Shown: piece after piece, positions 22,699-34,321 of the stretch
Layout: every line of letters begins with the position of its first letter
Numbering within the stretch: the first letter of the stretch is position 1
Assembly: GCA_031772625.1 (NCBI GenBank)
Contig: CM062815.1
Coordinates: 918,250,979 to 918,314,978, forward strand
Direction: 5' to 3'
Length of the DNA stretch: 64,000 nt
DNA from: Pinus tabuliformis
Taxonomy: Eukaryota; Streptophyta; Pinopsida; Pinales; Pinaceae
Position numbers and translations under genes: made by a program
The notes under the pieces: model-generated
What the model was told of the DNA's origin: nothing
The model's database searches: none
Seen by the model: the letters and a program-made list of their open reading frames with translations, nothing else

Positions 22699-23006
22699 GT
22701 AAGAGGCCTCATCCTTAGCTTTGTTTTCATTCCATTTTCTCAGTTTTTCATCCATAGATTAGTCTTCTGCAAGAGGGTTTGCAATTTCATAGGGTTGCGC
22801 CATTGGCGCGAGTTTCCCGCTCGGGTTCGCGCCAATGGGATTTTCTGCCCAAAGGGGGCGCGACCTTGGCGCGACTGTTTTAGAAACAGTTGCGCCAACC
22901 GTGCGACCTAAATTTTCCATGAATATAGCCGTTGAAATTGCAAAGTTTCTTCAGTTTTGCTTTCACCAATGATCTTATGATGAAAATTTCGACTTTGTGG
23001 TTGCAG
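22699..23006 (+). other. Predicted intron 1 of the antisense gene
   Basis: Donor CAG|GTAAGA at 22698/22699 and acceptor TTGCAG|GG at 23006/23007, the latter preceded by a T-rich stretch. The intron contains a GGCGC-rich segment (22795-22915) with two long hairpins: 12-bp arms at 22800-22811 and 22827-22838, and 15-base arms with one G-T pair at 22866-22880 and 22884-22898. Confidence 0.55.
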
Positions 23007-23018
23007 GGATTCGTCAGA

Positions 23019-24228
23019 ATGGCTATAGAATGGAGAGAACGAGAGCATGATGTCGTGGATGCCATGGAAATGGAGGATGATGCATGCATGGATGCTCTGA
23101 GAGATTGTGGCTTGAGGAAATTCTTCCTCACTTCATATTTACGTGCACAACCTGAGTTGTTGCGATTCATCGTGGACGCTTGGGATACGGAGGATTAGGC
23201 ATTTCGCCTGAAAGACCAGGCATTGGAGTTAGATGTTTCCGATGTCTACTTTATCACTGGACTATCGTGGCGAGGTGCACGGCCCATCTTGACTGGTAGT
23301 AGGCCCTCTGGAGAGAAGATGGGGGAGGTGATGGAACGAGTTTGTCCTGGGGCACAGTTTGGATCAAACAGTGCCAAAGTAGATATTATCACAGTTCCCA
23401 ACCTGGTGCTACGAGTGATTTTGTTCACTATCACCCGGACAGCTAGGGTACAGGTGCCCCACGAGGCCAACAAGAATCATTTGCTGCTGGCAACTGAGTG
23501 CCTCCATCCTACACTGTTTGATTGGGCCACGGCAGTGACGACAAACATCAAAAGGCAGCTTACCAAGTGTAAGCGTGACGGGAACAAATAGTTCGGATAT
23601 GGATCTATCGTGGTATCTTTCTTCCTGGAGCGATTGCCGATATTCCGAGTACAAGGGGGTATAGTGGCAGATCCAGTGCCACGGGAGCCGAGGTTGAATC
23701 GATGGGCAGAACTCATGCCCAGAGGAGGAGGGGGCCAGCAGATGGCCTGGAGGCCCGAGTTTTTTATCTGGCTCCATCACCACATGATCGTCATAGAGGA
23801 CTGGCCCTATGCGAGCACCGATTTCACTGGAGATCCAGATCTCCCACTACCTGCAGGAGAGGACTGGGACGAGGAGCTAGGTAAGAACTCTTTGTGTTTT
23901 TGACGTTTTTATGTATTTAAGTTTTTTTTGTAATACATGCCTGTCTCTGACATCATCTATGTATGCAAATGTTGGTGCAGAGCGACCAGATGACTTGCCT
24001 CATAACGCACGGAGAGCACAACCTGCAGCCGACCCTTAGGTAGAGGGTGATGACGATCTAGTTCGGAACCTTGAGGCACTTACTCGAGGAATTCCAGATT
24101 ATGCTAGATTGGCAGATGTGCCTAGAGCGTACCAGAGGCACACGGTGGGAGTATCTACTCGTGTCCATCGTTTGTTGAGACGTTTGGTGCGAGCGGTGAC
24201 ATGCTATCATGAGCATCACCGTGATTAG
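23019..24228 (+). pseudogene. Antisense gene in G, possible plant-mobile-domain-like protein
   Basis: On the strand opposite to G's gag-pol, ATG at 23019 opens a frame that crosses a canonical 100-bp intron (GTAAGAAC at 23881, TGGTGCAG ending 23980) in phase. It ends at TAG 24226-24228, about 369 codons. It is broken by three amber codons (23196, 23589, 24037). The N-terminal half reads PELLRFIVDAWDTED, then LDVSDVYFITGLSWRGARP. The order 'alpha-helical F..D.W, then L...D..FI.GL...G.P' recalls the plant mobile domain of MAIN/MAIL-type proteins. That match is from pattern memory only. Antisense ORFs in this part of Tat-lineage elements (for example Grande of maize) are known. The 3' end converges on the RNase H ORF. 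Confidence 0.6.
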
Positions 24229-24416
24229 ACGCCTAGGTTTCATTTTTGCACGTTTTTGAGAGACATGTTGTCAGCGGCTGTATGAGTTTTGGACATGTAT
24301 TATTTTTTGGATTATGTAATGCACGGGGCACAAACATTATGACACACAAGTATATATATACATATTCCTATGGTTTATTATTGTGTTTTCATGTGCTTAC
24401 TTGTATAATGTTTTAT

Positions 24417-24836
24417 TTACAAATTACACAAATGTCTATCTAATACATGATTAGCCAATGCATCAGATAATGTGTTTAATTGTCGTGGAATATGCTGATA
24501 TGTAATGAAATCAAAATTCCTTTCTAACAATCTTACACGTAAATACAACCTTAGGATATGATGGTCTCTGACGGAATAACGCCCATTGAGCTGGTGGACG
24601 ACAAGTTGAGAGTCCAGGTTTACTACCAATGCCCGAATGCCGAGATTAATTGCTTCAGCAAGCAGCTCGATTACAGCACAATATTCGGCGACATTATTAG
24701 TGGTACGACCCAAACACACACCTTGACGATCTATCATCTCGCCATGAGGATCATAGATCACCCATGCCGCAGAGGACAAGTTGCGAGTACTGCGGCAGGC
24801 ACCATCAGCGAAACCAACATAAGGTGTATTCGACAT
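24417..24836 (-). CDS. Archaeal-type RNase H of element G
   Basis: From ATG at 24836 (MSNTPYVGFADGAC) to 24417, about 140 residues. All four acidic catalytic positions of the RNase H fold are present: D in FADGAC, E in NNVAEYCAV, D in NLDSQLVV and D in LSDALANHV. This is the reverse-transcriptase-associated archaeal-like RNase H that Tat/Ogre elements acquired; it would remove the RNA strand during reverse transcription. It is in a different frame from pol, begins 114 bp after the pol stop, and its ATG directly follows CACTTCTTGTGCAG, a good 3' splice site. That suggests expression from a spliced RNA (inference). It is the one domain of G without a premature stop. Confidence 0.82.
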   Translation of the reverse strand: MSNTPYVGFADGACRSTRNLSSAAWVIYDPHGEMIDRQGVCLGRTTNNVAEYCAVIELLAEAINLGIRALVVNLDSQLVVHQLNGRYSVRDHHILRLYLRVRLLERNFDFITYQHIPRQLNTLSDALANHVLDRHLCNL

Positions 24837-24949
24837 CTGCACAAGAAGTGAGAAACACAATAAGCGGCAGTTATGCCTTTAAAACTGACACACACACACA
24901 TAACACACTAGCTAGAGTACATGTATGTACAAAATGAAGTGTACCAGCA

Positions 24950-27900
24950 TCACGCATAGTACTTTTTCAAATACAACCCGTTTCGGGACCGTGCGAGAGG
25001 ATTCCCTTCATAATCAATTAGCTCATAGGCCCCTTTTTGCAAAACTTTCTTGACAATGTAAGGGCCCAGCCACATAGACTCGAGCTTTCCTGCTCCTAGC
25101 TTATCGTTTGCCTGATCGTATAGCAGACCTAAATCTCCCTCAACAAAAGAACGTGGATGTACAGTCTGGTCGAAGTGAGTCTTGACTTGCTTCTTCTATG
25201 TTTCGATGACCAAAGAGGCTAGGCGACGGGTCTCATCTATCCGTTCCAGATAAAGAAGGTGTTCTTCTAATGAGGTAGTGTTGGGAAGTAGCTCGACAAC
25301 CAATTTTAACGAAGGGATTTCACACTCGATTGGAAGGGTAACCTCTAGTCCATAGACTAGTTGAAATGGAGTGAAACGAGTGGCATCCTTCATAGAGGTT
25401 CGGTAGTTCCATAAGGCAGGGAACAACATCAAATGCCAGTTAGAATTATGCATGCCAACAGTACACTGAAGCATTGTAACCAAAAGCTTAGTGATCGCTT
25501 CAACTTGGCCATTGGACTAAGGGTAGTATGGAGTAGAACTATCGTGCTTTAAACCTAGCTGGGTTGTTAGTTCTGTCATCATATGATTACGGAAATGTTT
25601 CCCGTGATCAGTGACGATGGCTTGAGGGACGCCAAAACGTGAAATAACATGGTTAAATAAAAATTGCGCCGCTGTGTGACCGTCTTCAGTCCGTGTAGGC
25701 ATTGCCTCGGCCCATTTAGTAAAATAATCGACGGCAACGATAATAAACCCATGCCCCCCGGCCGAGCGAGGGTTACAGGTCACATAATCAATGCCCCATT
25801 TTGCAAAAGGGCCGACGGTGACAACAAGGTGCAATGGAGTGGGAGGCGCTCGCATCTTCCGCTGGAATATCTGGCACTCATGACAGGAACGTACAGCAAG
25901 AATGCAATCCTTAAAGATAGAGGGCCAGAAGTAGCCAGCACGGAGGATTTTTTGGGCAATTGCATATCTGGACATGTGACCACCACAAGCACCAGAGTGG
26001 CAGTCATTCAAGACTCGCTCAGCTACCTCGTGAGTAAGACAACGGCGAAGAACAGAGTCAGCGCCGAGGCGATATAGTGTATCCCCAATGATACGGTATG
26101 GTTGAGACTGATGACGAATCCTTCGCCGAGCGTCTTTAGACACGCCCAGGCGAAAGGAGGACGTTTGCAGATATATAATGATGTCACCGTACCAGGGGTC
26201 GAGGGTGCTGATGAGAAACAAAGTCTCATCTGGAATTTGATCCTCTGTATGAGAGGGCGGGGAAGAAGATGGCAAAGAGCAAATTAACTCAGCAAAGACG
26301 AGGGATTTATTGGACTTGGCAGTAGTAAATTCCAAGTCAAACTCTTGGAGGATGACAATCCACTTAGAGTATTTTCCCCCCAGCAACTGGCGTGACAAGA
26401 TATATGTCATGGGGTTGCAATCAGAAATCACTGTAGTAGTGCGGAGCAGAATATAGTGACGGAAACGTTGGACAGCGCAAACGACGGCTAACGCCAACTT
26501 CTCAACATAAGCATATCGAGTTTTCGTATCTAAAAGATTGCAGCTGAGATAATAGATAACATGGTCAATGTCATCATCGTCGGTTTGAACGAGAACCATG
26601 CCGATAGTGGTGTCGGCGGCAGCTAAATAGAGGGAGACGAAAAATCCTAGAAGTCGGCCCAATTCTATGCAGAAGACACACTTGTGAGGATTAAGTCTGA
26701 TTCGGTAGTGTCGACAGCGAAGAAAGATCTCGCGAAGGTGAGTAGGGTGGTCCTCACGCTTAGCTGAATGAGCTGGAAGATCATCCAGGTATGGCTGTAC
26801 AATGTGTCGAATGTCATGAAAAGCATAGGACATGGCACATTGGAAGGTAGCACCAGCATTTTTGAGACCAAAGGGGAGCTTCTTATAGGCAAAAGTACCC
26901 CATGGACAGATGAAGGCGGTTTTGTGTTGATCAGCGGGAGCAATATTGATCTGGTTATATCCAGAAAAACCATCCATAAAAGAAAACATTTCGCTTCCCG
27001 CACACTCGTCAATAATTTGATCAATGAATGGTGTGGGGAAATTATCTTTAGGACAGGCCCGATTAATATCATGATAATCAACACAAACACAGAATTTACC
27101 CTATTTTTTAGTCACAGGTACGATATTAGAAACCCAATCTGTGAGCGGGATAGGATAAATAAAACCGGCTTTAAGAAGCTGCTCTACTTCGGCCTTGATT
27201 GCTGCAGCCTTTCTGGGGTGTACAGGGCGTAAATGTTGACGAACAGGCTTAGCACCTGGGTACGTGATTATTTCATGCACCACTATGCTAGGATCAATGC
27301 CGGGCATTTCTTCATAGGACCAAGAAAAAACATCACGAAATTCGCGAAAAAGGTTGGAATAAAGTCGAATCTCCTCCGGAGTGCAAGTGACTTCGATGTG
27401 AATGTGTTCGACAATCCCTGGTTTGACAGAGATGTTGATAGGCTGGGTTTGCGTAATGTTCGCCATATTTCCTTCCGAGGATGCTTGATAAATTTGGATA
27501 GGTGCTGGAAGGATTGGAAATGGGAAACGAGGAGCAAACCGCTCAACACAAGTAGGCATATCCTGAGGGGCAGGTAGAAACGAGGAACGATGGTGAATAT
27601 CATGCCAAGGGGGCTCCTCGAGAGACATAGTCTCGATAATGGCTTCGTGGGAAGAAAATGTTTCTTTTAAAGGATACGAAGAATCCTCATCTACAAGCCC
27701 TAAGGATGGAGCGAACGAGTGAAAAACCTTGCTCGAAGGAGCAAGTTCAGAAGAGGGAGCCGATGCAGCAACAATTTCGACGTAGTTGAGCTCGGCAGGA
27801 CTCAACGGCATCTGGTCGCCCCAAGAATCTACTTGGTCGATGGGAGGGAGGATCCACGGATCAGAACCAGTAGAAATCATATTGACGAAAGCGACATTAG

Positions 27901-28890
27901 GAGGTGGAGCTGGAAAAACTCCCATAAGGGCTGGATCTTTGAAAAGCCCATGACCCAGACTCTCAGTCGACTTGGAGGTATGCTCCACAAAAGGGATGGT
28001 TCCTTCCAAAGAGGAAGCGAAGAATGACAGCTGGTCCACAGTAACGATCTTCCCTTGGTGAGGGAAACGAATGATACAAAAGAAAGATGAAGCGACAGCT
28101 TGCATCGCGTATATCCAGCTGCGTCCAAGAAGGAGGTTGTAGGTTAGAGTGGCATCAACAAATTCAACTTCCATCTCGACGGTCTTCCCTTCCAAAGAAA
28201 TGGGTAAACGTTGGAGTATACCATAAGGACGGGATGCTCTTCCATCAAAGGCTTCCAAGGTTGTGGGAGACTGGCTCAGCGTCGGAGATCCAATAGATTT
28301 CCAACAGGCAACAGACATGATGCAAGTTGAAGCACCTTCATCAATGACTGTACGATGGATGGTTTTCTTGTCAATAATCACCTGTATGAGGAATGTGATT
28401 TGGGGAGGCAGTCTCTGCGTATGGCGTTCTAAGTCAAAAGTGATTAAATCCGAGTCAGTCGGGTCTATGCCGCCGATAGCGGATAGAAAGGACTTCCTCT
28501 GAGAAGGGCAGCTCTGGAGAACTTCTAAAGCAGACATAGCCGATGGAGTCTGGGCTAAGTCCTCAACAATATTGTAGTGCTGTGCAGCATGGGCATTTGG
28601 GTTGTAAGAAGATTTCCAGAGTACTCCTTTTGGAGGGGGTCGAAGAGGCGTTTCAGTACTAGGTCTCTCAATATGGAGCGGGCCTGAACTGAACGGGGGA
28701 GCACTGGAGGGGACTTCAGGCTCTTTCCCGGCAGATGGATAATCCTTTGTTCGAGTACTAATATTAATAGGTATCGTTCCAGCCATAAACACTTGGGAAC
28801 CGAAGGAAGAAGGAGGTTGAGAGGGGTCAGCCACCATTTGAGTTTTCTGTGAGGGAAAGGGTTTTTTAAGCACCGCAGGGACCCCGGGAA
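24950..28890 (-). pseudogene. pol: Protease-RT-RNase H-integrase part of the gag-pol frame of G
   Basis: It continues the gag frame without a shift. Order on the minus strand: protease with VIDEGASTCIM (about 28320-28360) and YNLLLGRSWIY; RT with MFSFMDGFSGYNQI (near 26960), FGLKNAGATFQ and PYLDDLPAHS (near 26790); a Ty3-type RNase H starting at LYLAAADTTIGMVL (about 26635); integrase. Integrase has a zinc-binding CHSGACGGH...CHEC, and the D,D,E residues in WGIDYVTC, IVTDHGKHF and NGQVEA. The Ty3 RNase H lacks its first catalytic Asp (A instead) and the last is Glu. Between GFFVS and LYLAAA about 110 residues of the RT connection region are missing in frame. Premature stops: TAG 27101-27103, 25517-25519, 25196-25198. 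The frame ends at TGA 24950-24952. Confidence 0.88.
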
Positions 28891-31489
28891 CGCCTTTTAA
28901 CAAACGACTAACTTCGGACCACCGAGGGCAGTCTTTGGTGTAGTGATCCTCATCACAGATAAGACAAGGATACTTGGGTTTGCGCTTGGCACCCTCCTCG
29001 GGTTGAGGTTTAGGGGGTTCCTGCTTAGGTTGATCTGGCTTATTTTTCGCTTATCCTTTCTTTTTTGCTTTCGAGGCTTTGTCTGCCGTGGTGGACTGAA
29101 CATCATTGACCTCGGAAGTACTATTAGAAGTAGGTATTACCTGGGAAGTGGTTTCAATTGGAGCATTTGATTTCTGCCTCCCAGGGTTCGCGGAATTTTT
29201 CTTAGAGGATGAACTAATAGACCCAATGATACCGTCAACAGTGGGTGTTGGTGGGGCTTTGGATGTTCCTGGTCTCGGGGCATCAGGCAGATCATACAAT
29301 GTACCTGACTGAGAATAAACCAAGTCAAGGTACTGAGCGCGCGCGATAGCTTTCTCTTCAGTAACACACGCTCCCATAGCAATGTCCCGAGCTATTGGAG
29401 GCACGAATGAAGTCGTGAACCAATCCGTAAGAAGCTGGTCGGGAATCCAAAATTTAATCATACGTCTACACCGTCTCCATTCATGGATGTGATCAGAGAT
29501 ATGCGTAGCCGTTGTCTGTCTTAAGGATGTGAGGAGGTGTGTGCCCGTTTCATATCGAATGGGCAACTGAAAATGAGTGAGGAATGCCATAGCCAACGAG
29601 TTGAAATCCTGAAAGGATCCGCGATTGAGCTCAATATACCACTTAGTGGCAGAGCCAGTGAGAGTCCTTTTGGAAAGGCGAAGCCGAATTGAATCATCAA
29701 GCCATGAGTTGGATGAACACCATAGGTGATAAGTCATGACATGAGCTTGTGGATCTTCATTAGCTTTACCATCGAATTTGGGATAGTCACCAGGAATTTT
29801 GGTTGGAACCAGAGGCCAATAAGGATTATGAAGAATAGGATCATTGGTCAGTTTGGACACATCCGGTAATTCTAAAGTCGCTAAGAATGGTAACTGAGGA
29901 TTAAAAGACATCTGGGGCTGCTGGTAGGATGGAGCACCAGGGTTCCATCCGGGTGGCGGTTGCCCCCATGGACTTGGTCCGGACGGATTTGGCCCCATAA
30001 GGTTTTGTCCGTAGGGATTTGTGTTTTGCCCCCCAACGTAGGGATTACCAAACGATGCTGCAGATGCACCATATGGTTGTTGATAATTCTGATATGGGGC
30101 AAACAAAGGTTGCCCTTGAGGTTGTTGGTAACCATACGGTGGTGGGACCCCTAACTGAGTTTGAGAACCAGGCTGAGTTTGATAAAATGTTTGGGATTGA
30201 ACTCCAGCCTGCATTTGAAGACCAAATGGGTTTTGGGGTCCTTCTTGGGGCCAAGGACCGGATTGAGCAGCGCCAGTAGGCTGTCTTGTAGGTTGGGCTA
30301 TCTGGCCAGAAGGATAACCTTGTTGATACTGAGGTTGGCCTACTTGCTGATACTGAGGTTGACCTACCTACTGATACTGAGGTTGCTGTTGCGCAGCGGA
30401 AGGTTGTCCTAATAGACCAGATGGTTGAGTGGGCTGGGCAGCTGGTTGGCCTAACTATGTTTGAGGCTGACCAGCTTGCCCAGAAGGTTGATTATACTGG
30501 ACAGTGGACTGACCAAGTGGTTGGGCAGCTTGTCCAGAAGGTTGAGTATACTGGACGGTGGGCTGAACAAGTGGTTGAGCAGCTTGTCCAGATATGTGAG
30601 CATACTAGACATTGGGTTGATTTGGGTTAACAAAGGATTGACCAGTTTGTCCAGTAGGAGAACCTTGCTTGATACCAGGTTGAGACTGTTGAACAGAAGG
30701 TTGACCTGGATTACCAGTAGGTTGATTAGGAGGGGTGAAAAATGGACCACCAAAGGCAAAAGGGTTTCCTTGAAAGGATTGTCCTTGTAGGTTTTGCTGA
30801 GGTGGTTTTTCGGGTTGCGCATACGATGCTTGACCACCATGATAAAAGGTGGAACCCCAATCAATTGACAGCGGAACTGAAACCTCAATAGCCGGTTGAC
30901 CCGTCCAAGTCCCAAGAGGTGGTAGATACTGATCGTATTGGCCTTCAGGTGGGACATTCGATGTAGGATCAAAACCTCCGAATAAAGAGGCCGAAGGTCG
31001 ACTAAAAATAGGAGTTGAAGAAGCCACAAATACCGTTGGAGGGGTTGTGACTGAGGTAACAGTTGTACCGCGACTTTGTGGAGTCAAAGGCTCCGTGTTG
31101 GAAAAAGTGAGTTGTGACCAGAGAGAACCCGGGAAGGGAGACGACATAACATTGCGTATTGCTCTATAGCCGGGAGGTAGCCCCCCAGTAGCAGGAGTGC
31201 TACTAACAGGTGTAGATGCCGTTGCGGTGGGAATTTCACCACCTGGCGCACCGGATTCGTCAGTCGTAGTAGGGGATGTGTCTTCCATGTCGAAAGGAAA
31301 TGGTGGTGGTGGAACCCGAGGAGAAGTGTATTCCCAAAAAGGGATACCATTTTCAGAAGGTTCCCAAACAGGGTTCCAATGAAACTGGTATGTCTTGTCA
31401 CCTAGAGCACGAGAATTGAGCGGTTGTATACTTGGAACAATAGAAAGAGTTTCACTCACAACCGGTATCTCGGAAAACGAAATTGGCAA
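28891..31489 (-). pseudogene. gag: Gag part of the gag-pol frame of G
   Basis: The open region starts near 31489 without an obvious ATG; the first ATG in frame lies near 31288 (MEDTSPTT). A spliced leader could supply a start. The first 420 or so residues are Pro/Gln/Gly-rich with short repeats (PQYQQVGQ units near 30310-30390; SGQAAQPL units near 30500-30600). The Gag core follows (FDGKANEDPQAHVMTY near 29750-29790, then RLSKRTLTGSATKWY). A zinc knuckle CLICDEDHYTKDC (C-x2-C-x3-H-x4-C) lies near 28925-28965. Stops: TAG 30605-30607, 30455-30457, 30368-30370, and TAA 29051-29053. Gag would form the particle and package RNA. Confidence 0.87.
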
Positions 31490-33229
31490 TTCCGCCAGGA
31501 TGGGACTTCACAAAACCCTAGGGAATCTAACGAGACAAGACGCTACTCAGACTAACGCAAACAAAATTTAACCGGGTAATATGTTATCGTGGTCAAATAA
31601 ATTTTAAGACACTGGAACTTGAACTTGACCTTTTCATGTTTTAAGAGTCGAGAAAAGTCAAAAAAGATGACTCTAGTCTCCTTCGAATATTTAGTGAGCC
31701 CGAAGTGACAAATGCTCAGGTGAACCTTTTCTTTTAGGGAGTCCGAAAAGGGTCAAAAGTGACTACTCTGGAGAACTAGGTAAGAGGTTTACCAAACAAT
31801 CCGTAAAACTGCTTATACACCTTGGCAATCAGATGAAAACCAAGGACTTCCCGTACTACAATCAATCTTCCCGAATGCTGTGTTCAGTGCATTACGGCTT
31901 GTAAGGCAGCAGACTCAGCTTCCTATGGATAAAAGGTTTTAAGCCTATAGGGGTCTCCCAATATATACTCGACGGTACGTGGGAGCACAATCCGTACTGG
32001 CACTTATCGTTTCACCGTGGAGGAATCACCCAACCACTCGATGGTAAGCTACCAGGCTTTACGACGCCGGAACACGTCTCTAGCCTAGACCTCTAGAATT
32101 TTTGCATTAAGTTCCAATACGTTGTTAGGTTCATTGAGTTCATTTTATAGTTTATCTTCAATTATGTCTCAGTTTTTAGGTCCTACCGTATGTGATCTCT
32201 CAAAAGTTTCCTGCATGCAAACTATGTGCCAAAATAAACCATTTCGTTCAATGAATGCTATCTACAGGAGAGTTGAGATCTTTTCACACAAACAAAATGA
32301 TCACTAAGCAACAAAGATCCTAATGCAACTAATAACAAGAAATGAATATTTTTTTCTTTTCTTTTTAAAAGTAACTAATTGCTAATAACAATTCAAAATG
32401 CTAATTAATGTAATGCAAAAAATATCATTTGTTTTTCTTTCTTTTTTAAAATGGCATGATGCATATAAACAAGTGAGAGAGATGATCACACAATGAAACA
32501 AACAAATTCACTCAATGCAAGTAGAACCAAATCCGAAACAGCAAGACAATCTGTCCAAAACCTCACAAAGACTCGAATGAACTATGTGATCTAAGTCCAA
32601 AACAAAGTCAAGTGAAATCCAAACGCTCAACAAGTGGTTTGCTCAAAGCACGCAACAAAGAGGTTTTATCAACCACTAGACAAGTGCGCGAAACAAGCAA
32701 AGAGCTGACTGGATAAACAAAAACCAACACTCCCACGGAAGGCTAGAAGTGCCAAGCCACTAGATGCTCTAGGGCTGGGATACAAGATCAATAGAAATAG
32801 GCAAACAACCAAAGGATACAGATAAAAAACCAGTCAAACAGAGTTTCTACACACTTCCAGAGGCTGAAAAATATGTAAGAAAACGAAATTCTGAATTTGA
32901 AGAGCTTTCAACACACACACTGGCAAAGTTTACAGGACTGGCGCGACTGTCAGCCTGTAACTTGCGCTATTAAATAATTGGCGCGAGTTTCTGGTGTGCA
33001 ACATGCACCAACTAGCGCGACTGTCAGAGGAAAAAATGCGCCAACACAGTTTGTTGGCCCAAAAAATAAATAAAACAGCCCAGTGTCTGGTCAACAATAC
33101 TAAGACAGTTCCAACAACAAGAAGCAACTTTAAAACTGACCCAGAAAGCTCATTTATGCAAGGAGGCAAGAGAAAACTAGCATGCAAGACAAACTCCAAG
33201 GTTTATGAATCAAAAAACAAATAGCTCCA
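31490..33229 (-). other. 5' leader of element G
   Basis: No coding frame. 31590-32240 resembles the leader of A, with a 35-base block (32061-32095) that differs by one base. Stem-loops: 31644-31674 (AGAGTC/GACTCT) and 31695-31718 (TGAGC/GCTCA). At 32938-33055 there are repeated GGCGCGA and GCGCGACTGTCAG words like those in intron 1 of the antisense gene. The remaining 32240-32930 is A-rich without visible structure. Confidence 0.75.
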
Positions 33230-33247
33230 TCCCCAGTGGAGTCGCCA
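33230..33247 (-). promoter_or_regulatory. Primer-binding site of element G (tRNA-Arg, Ogre type)
   Basis: The minus strand reads TGGCGACTCCACTGGGGA, three bases inside the 5' LTR. Pea Ogre and relatives are known for this kind of site. Confidence 0.88.
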
Positions 33248-33250
33248 AAT

Positions 33251-34316
33251 TGTTGGAGAGGTAAATCCCCTCTGCGGACAGAGGCGATCCCACTAGCCAA
33301 AAATGGGTCTAGCAACAATCAATCACGCCATTATGCAAGTTCCTAGTTGTAAATCAAAAGTGGATAATAAGAACCAACCTGGAATCCAACGCTATTGGCG
33401 TAGACGAGTTGAATTCCCCGTTCTCCAGCTCCGGCAGGTCACAATCCTAGCGATCTTCGCGTATGGACACCTGCACATGCAAAGAACGAAGCGAATAGAA
33501 GCATAAAATCCACGATATACAACTATATATCAGTCAGAAAGGACATAAATCAACCATCATCATTATGAACAGTAAGATTGGAACCATAATAATAGTCGTT
33601 TATTAATGAACAAGTAGAGAAAAGTACAACCAATGTTCTGATGTTGAATCTCTCCTCTGGCTGGGCGAGCAGCTACATATGCCTTGCAATAGATTCTTCT
33701 CTCTCTCTTTACTTATGGATACACAGTTCAGACTTCTGGCAGCATAACCTCACTCAAGACAAGTATAATCAATACTAGCATCAGTACTTCAGAACTCAAG
33801 AACTAGCCTGTCAAATGCATGAGGATGGGCTTTTATAGATGGAGAAGGGAAGAAGATACAATGCATCTAGACACTCATTGTGGATTGACATTATCCCCAA
33901 AAAGTTGTTGTGGATAGATGATGAGTCTCGACATCTAGAAAGCCAACTTTATTCCAAAAAGACTGATGACAATAAAGGAAAAAAGCATCCGGGCGCGCGT
34001 TTGTCAAAAATCTTTCCCAAATTTGGTTGGCTCGAGTATTTCTCTATGACAGAGCGCCAATGGTCGCACCCTCTTTTGAGGATCTCAGTGATTGGCATGG
34101 GTAGGACATTGTGGACCCGCGCTAATGGAAAAGGGCACTTTTCAGGGATATTTTGCAAAAGGTGTCTTTAGGGAACATGAAGTACATGCTCAGGGGAACA
34201 TAATGCAAGTGTTTTTAGGTTATGTCACTGCTCACAGGTCCAGGAATGCGTCCTCCAATGTACGGAAACAGGGGTAACAGGGACGGTGACCAATGGTGAC
34301 AAATTATTGTGTAACA
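33251..34316 (-). repeat. 5' LTR of element G
   Basis: Partner of 19839-20905. The minus-strand TATA box TATAAAA is at 33831-33837, so the genomic RNA would start just left of it. Confidence 0.95.
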
Positions 34317-34321
34317 GGCCT

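Larger units (their letters stand above)
19839..34316 (-). mobile_element. Element G: Tat/Ogre-like Ty3/gypsy retrotransposon with antisense gene
   Basis: LTRs of 1,067 and 1,066 bp (19839-20905, 33251-34316) differ by roughly 4 percent by eye and are flanked by GGCCT. The primer site is TGGCGACTCCACTGGGGA (Ogre type). On the minus strand one 2,180-codon frame covers gag, protease, RT, RNase H and integrase, followed by a separate archaeal-type RNase H ORF. On the plus strand lies a convergent, intron-containing gene. The remaining 3' region is untranslated and repeat-rich. Premature stops in gag-pol and an in-frame RT deletion suggest this copy cannot move by itself. Confidence 0.95.
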
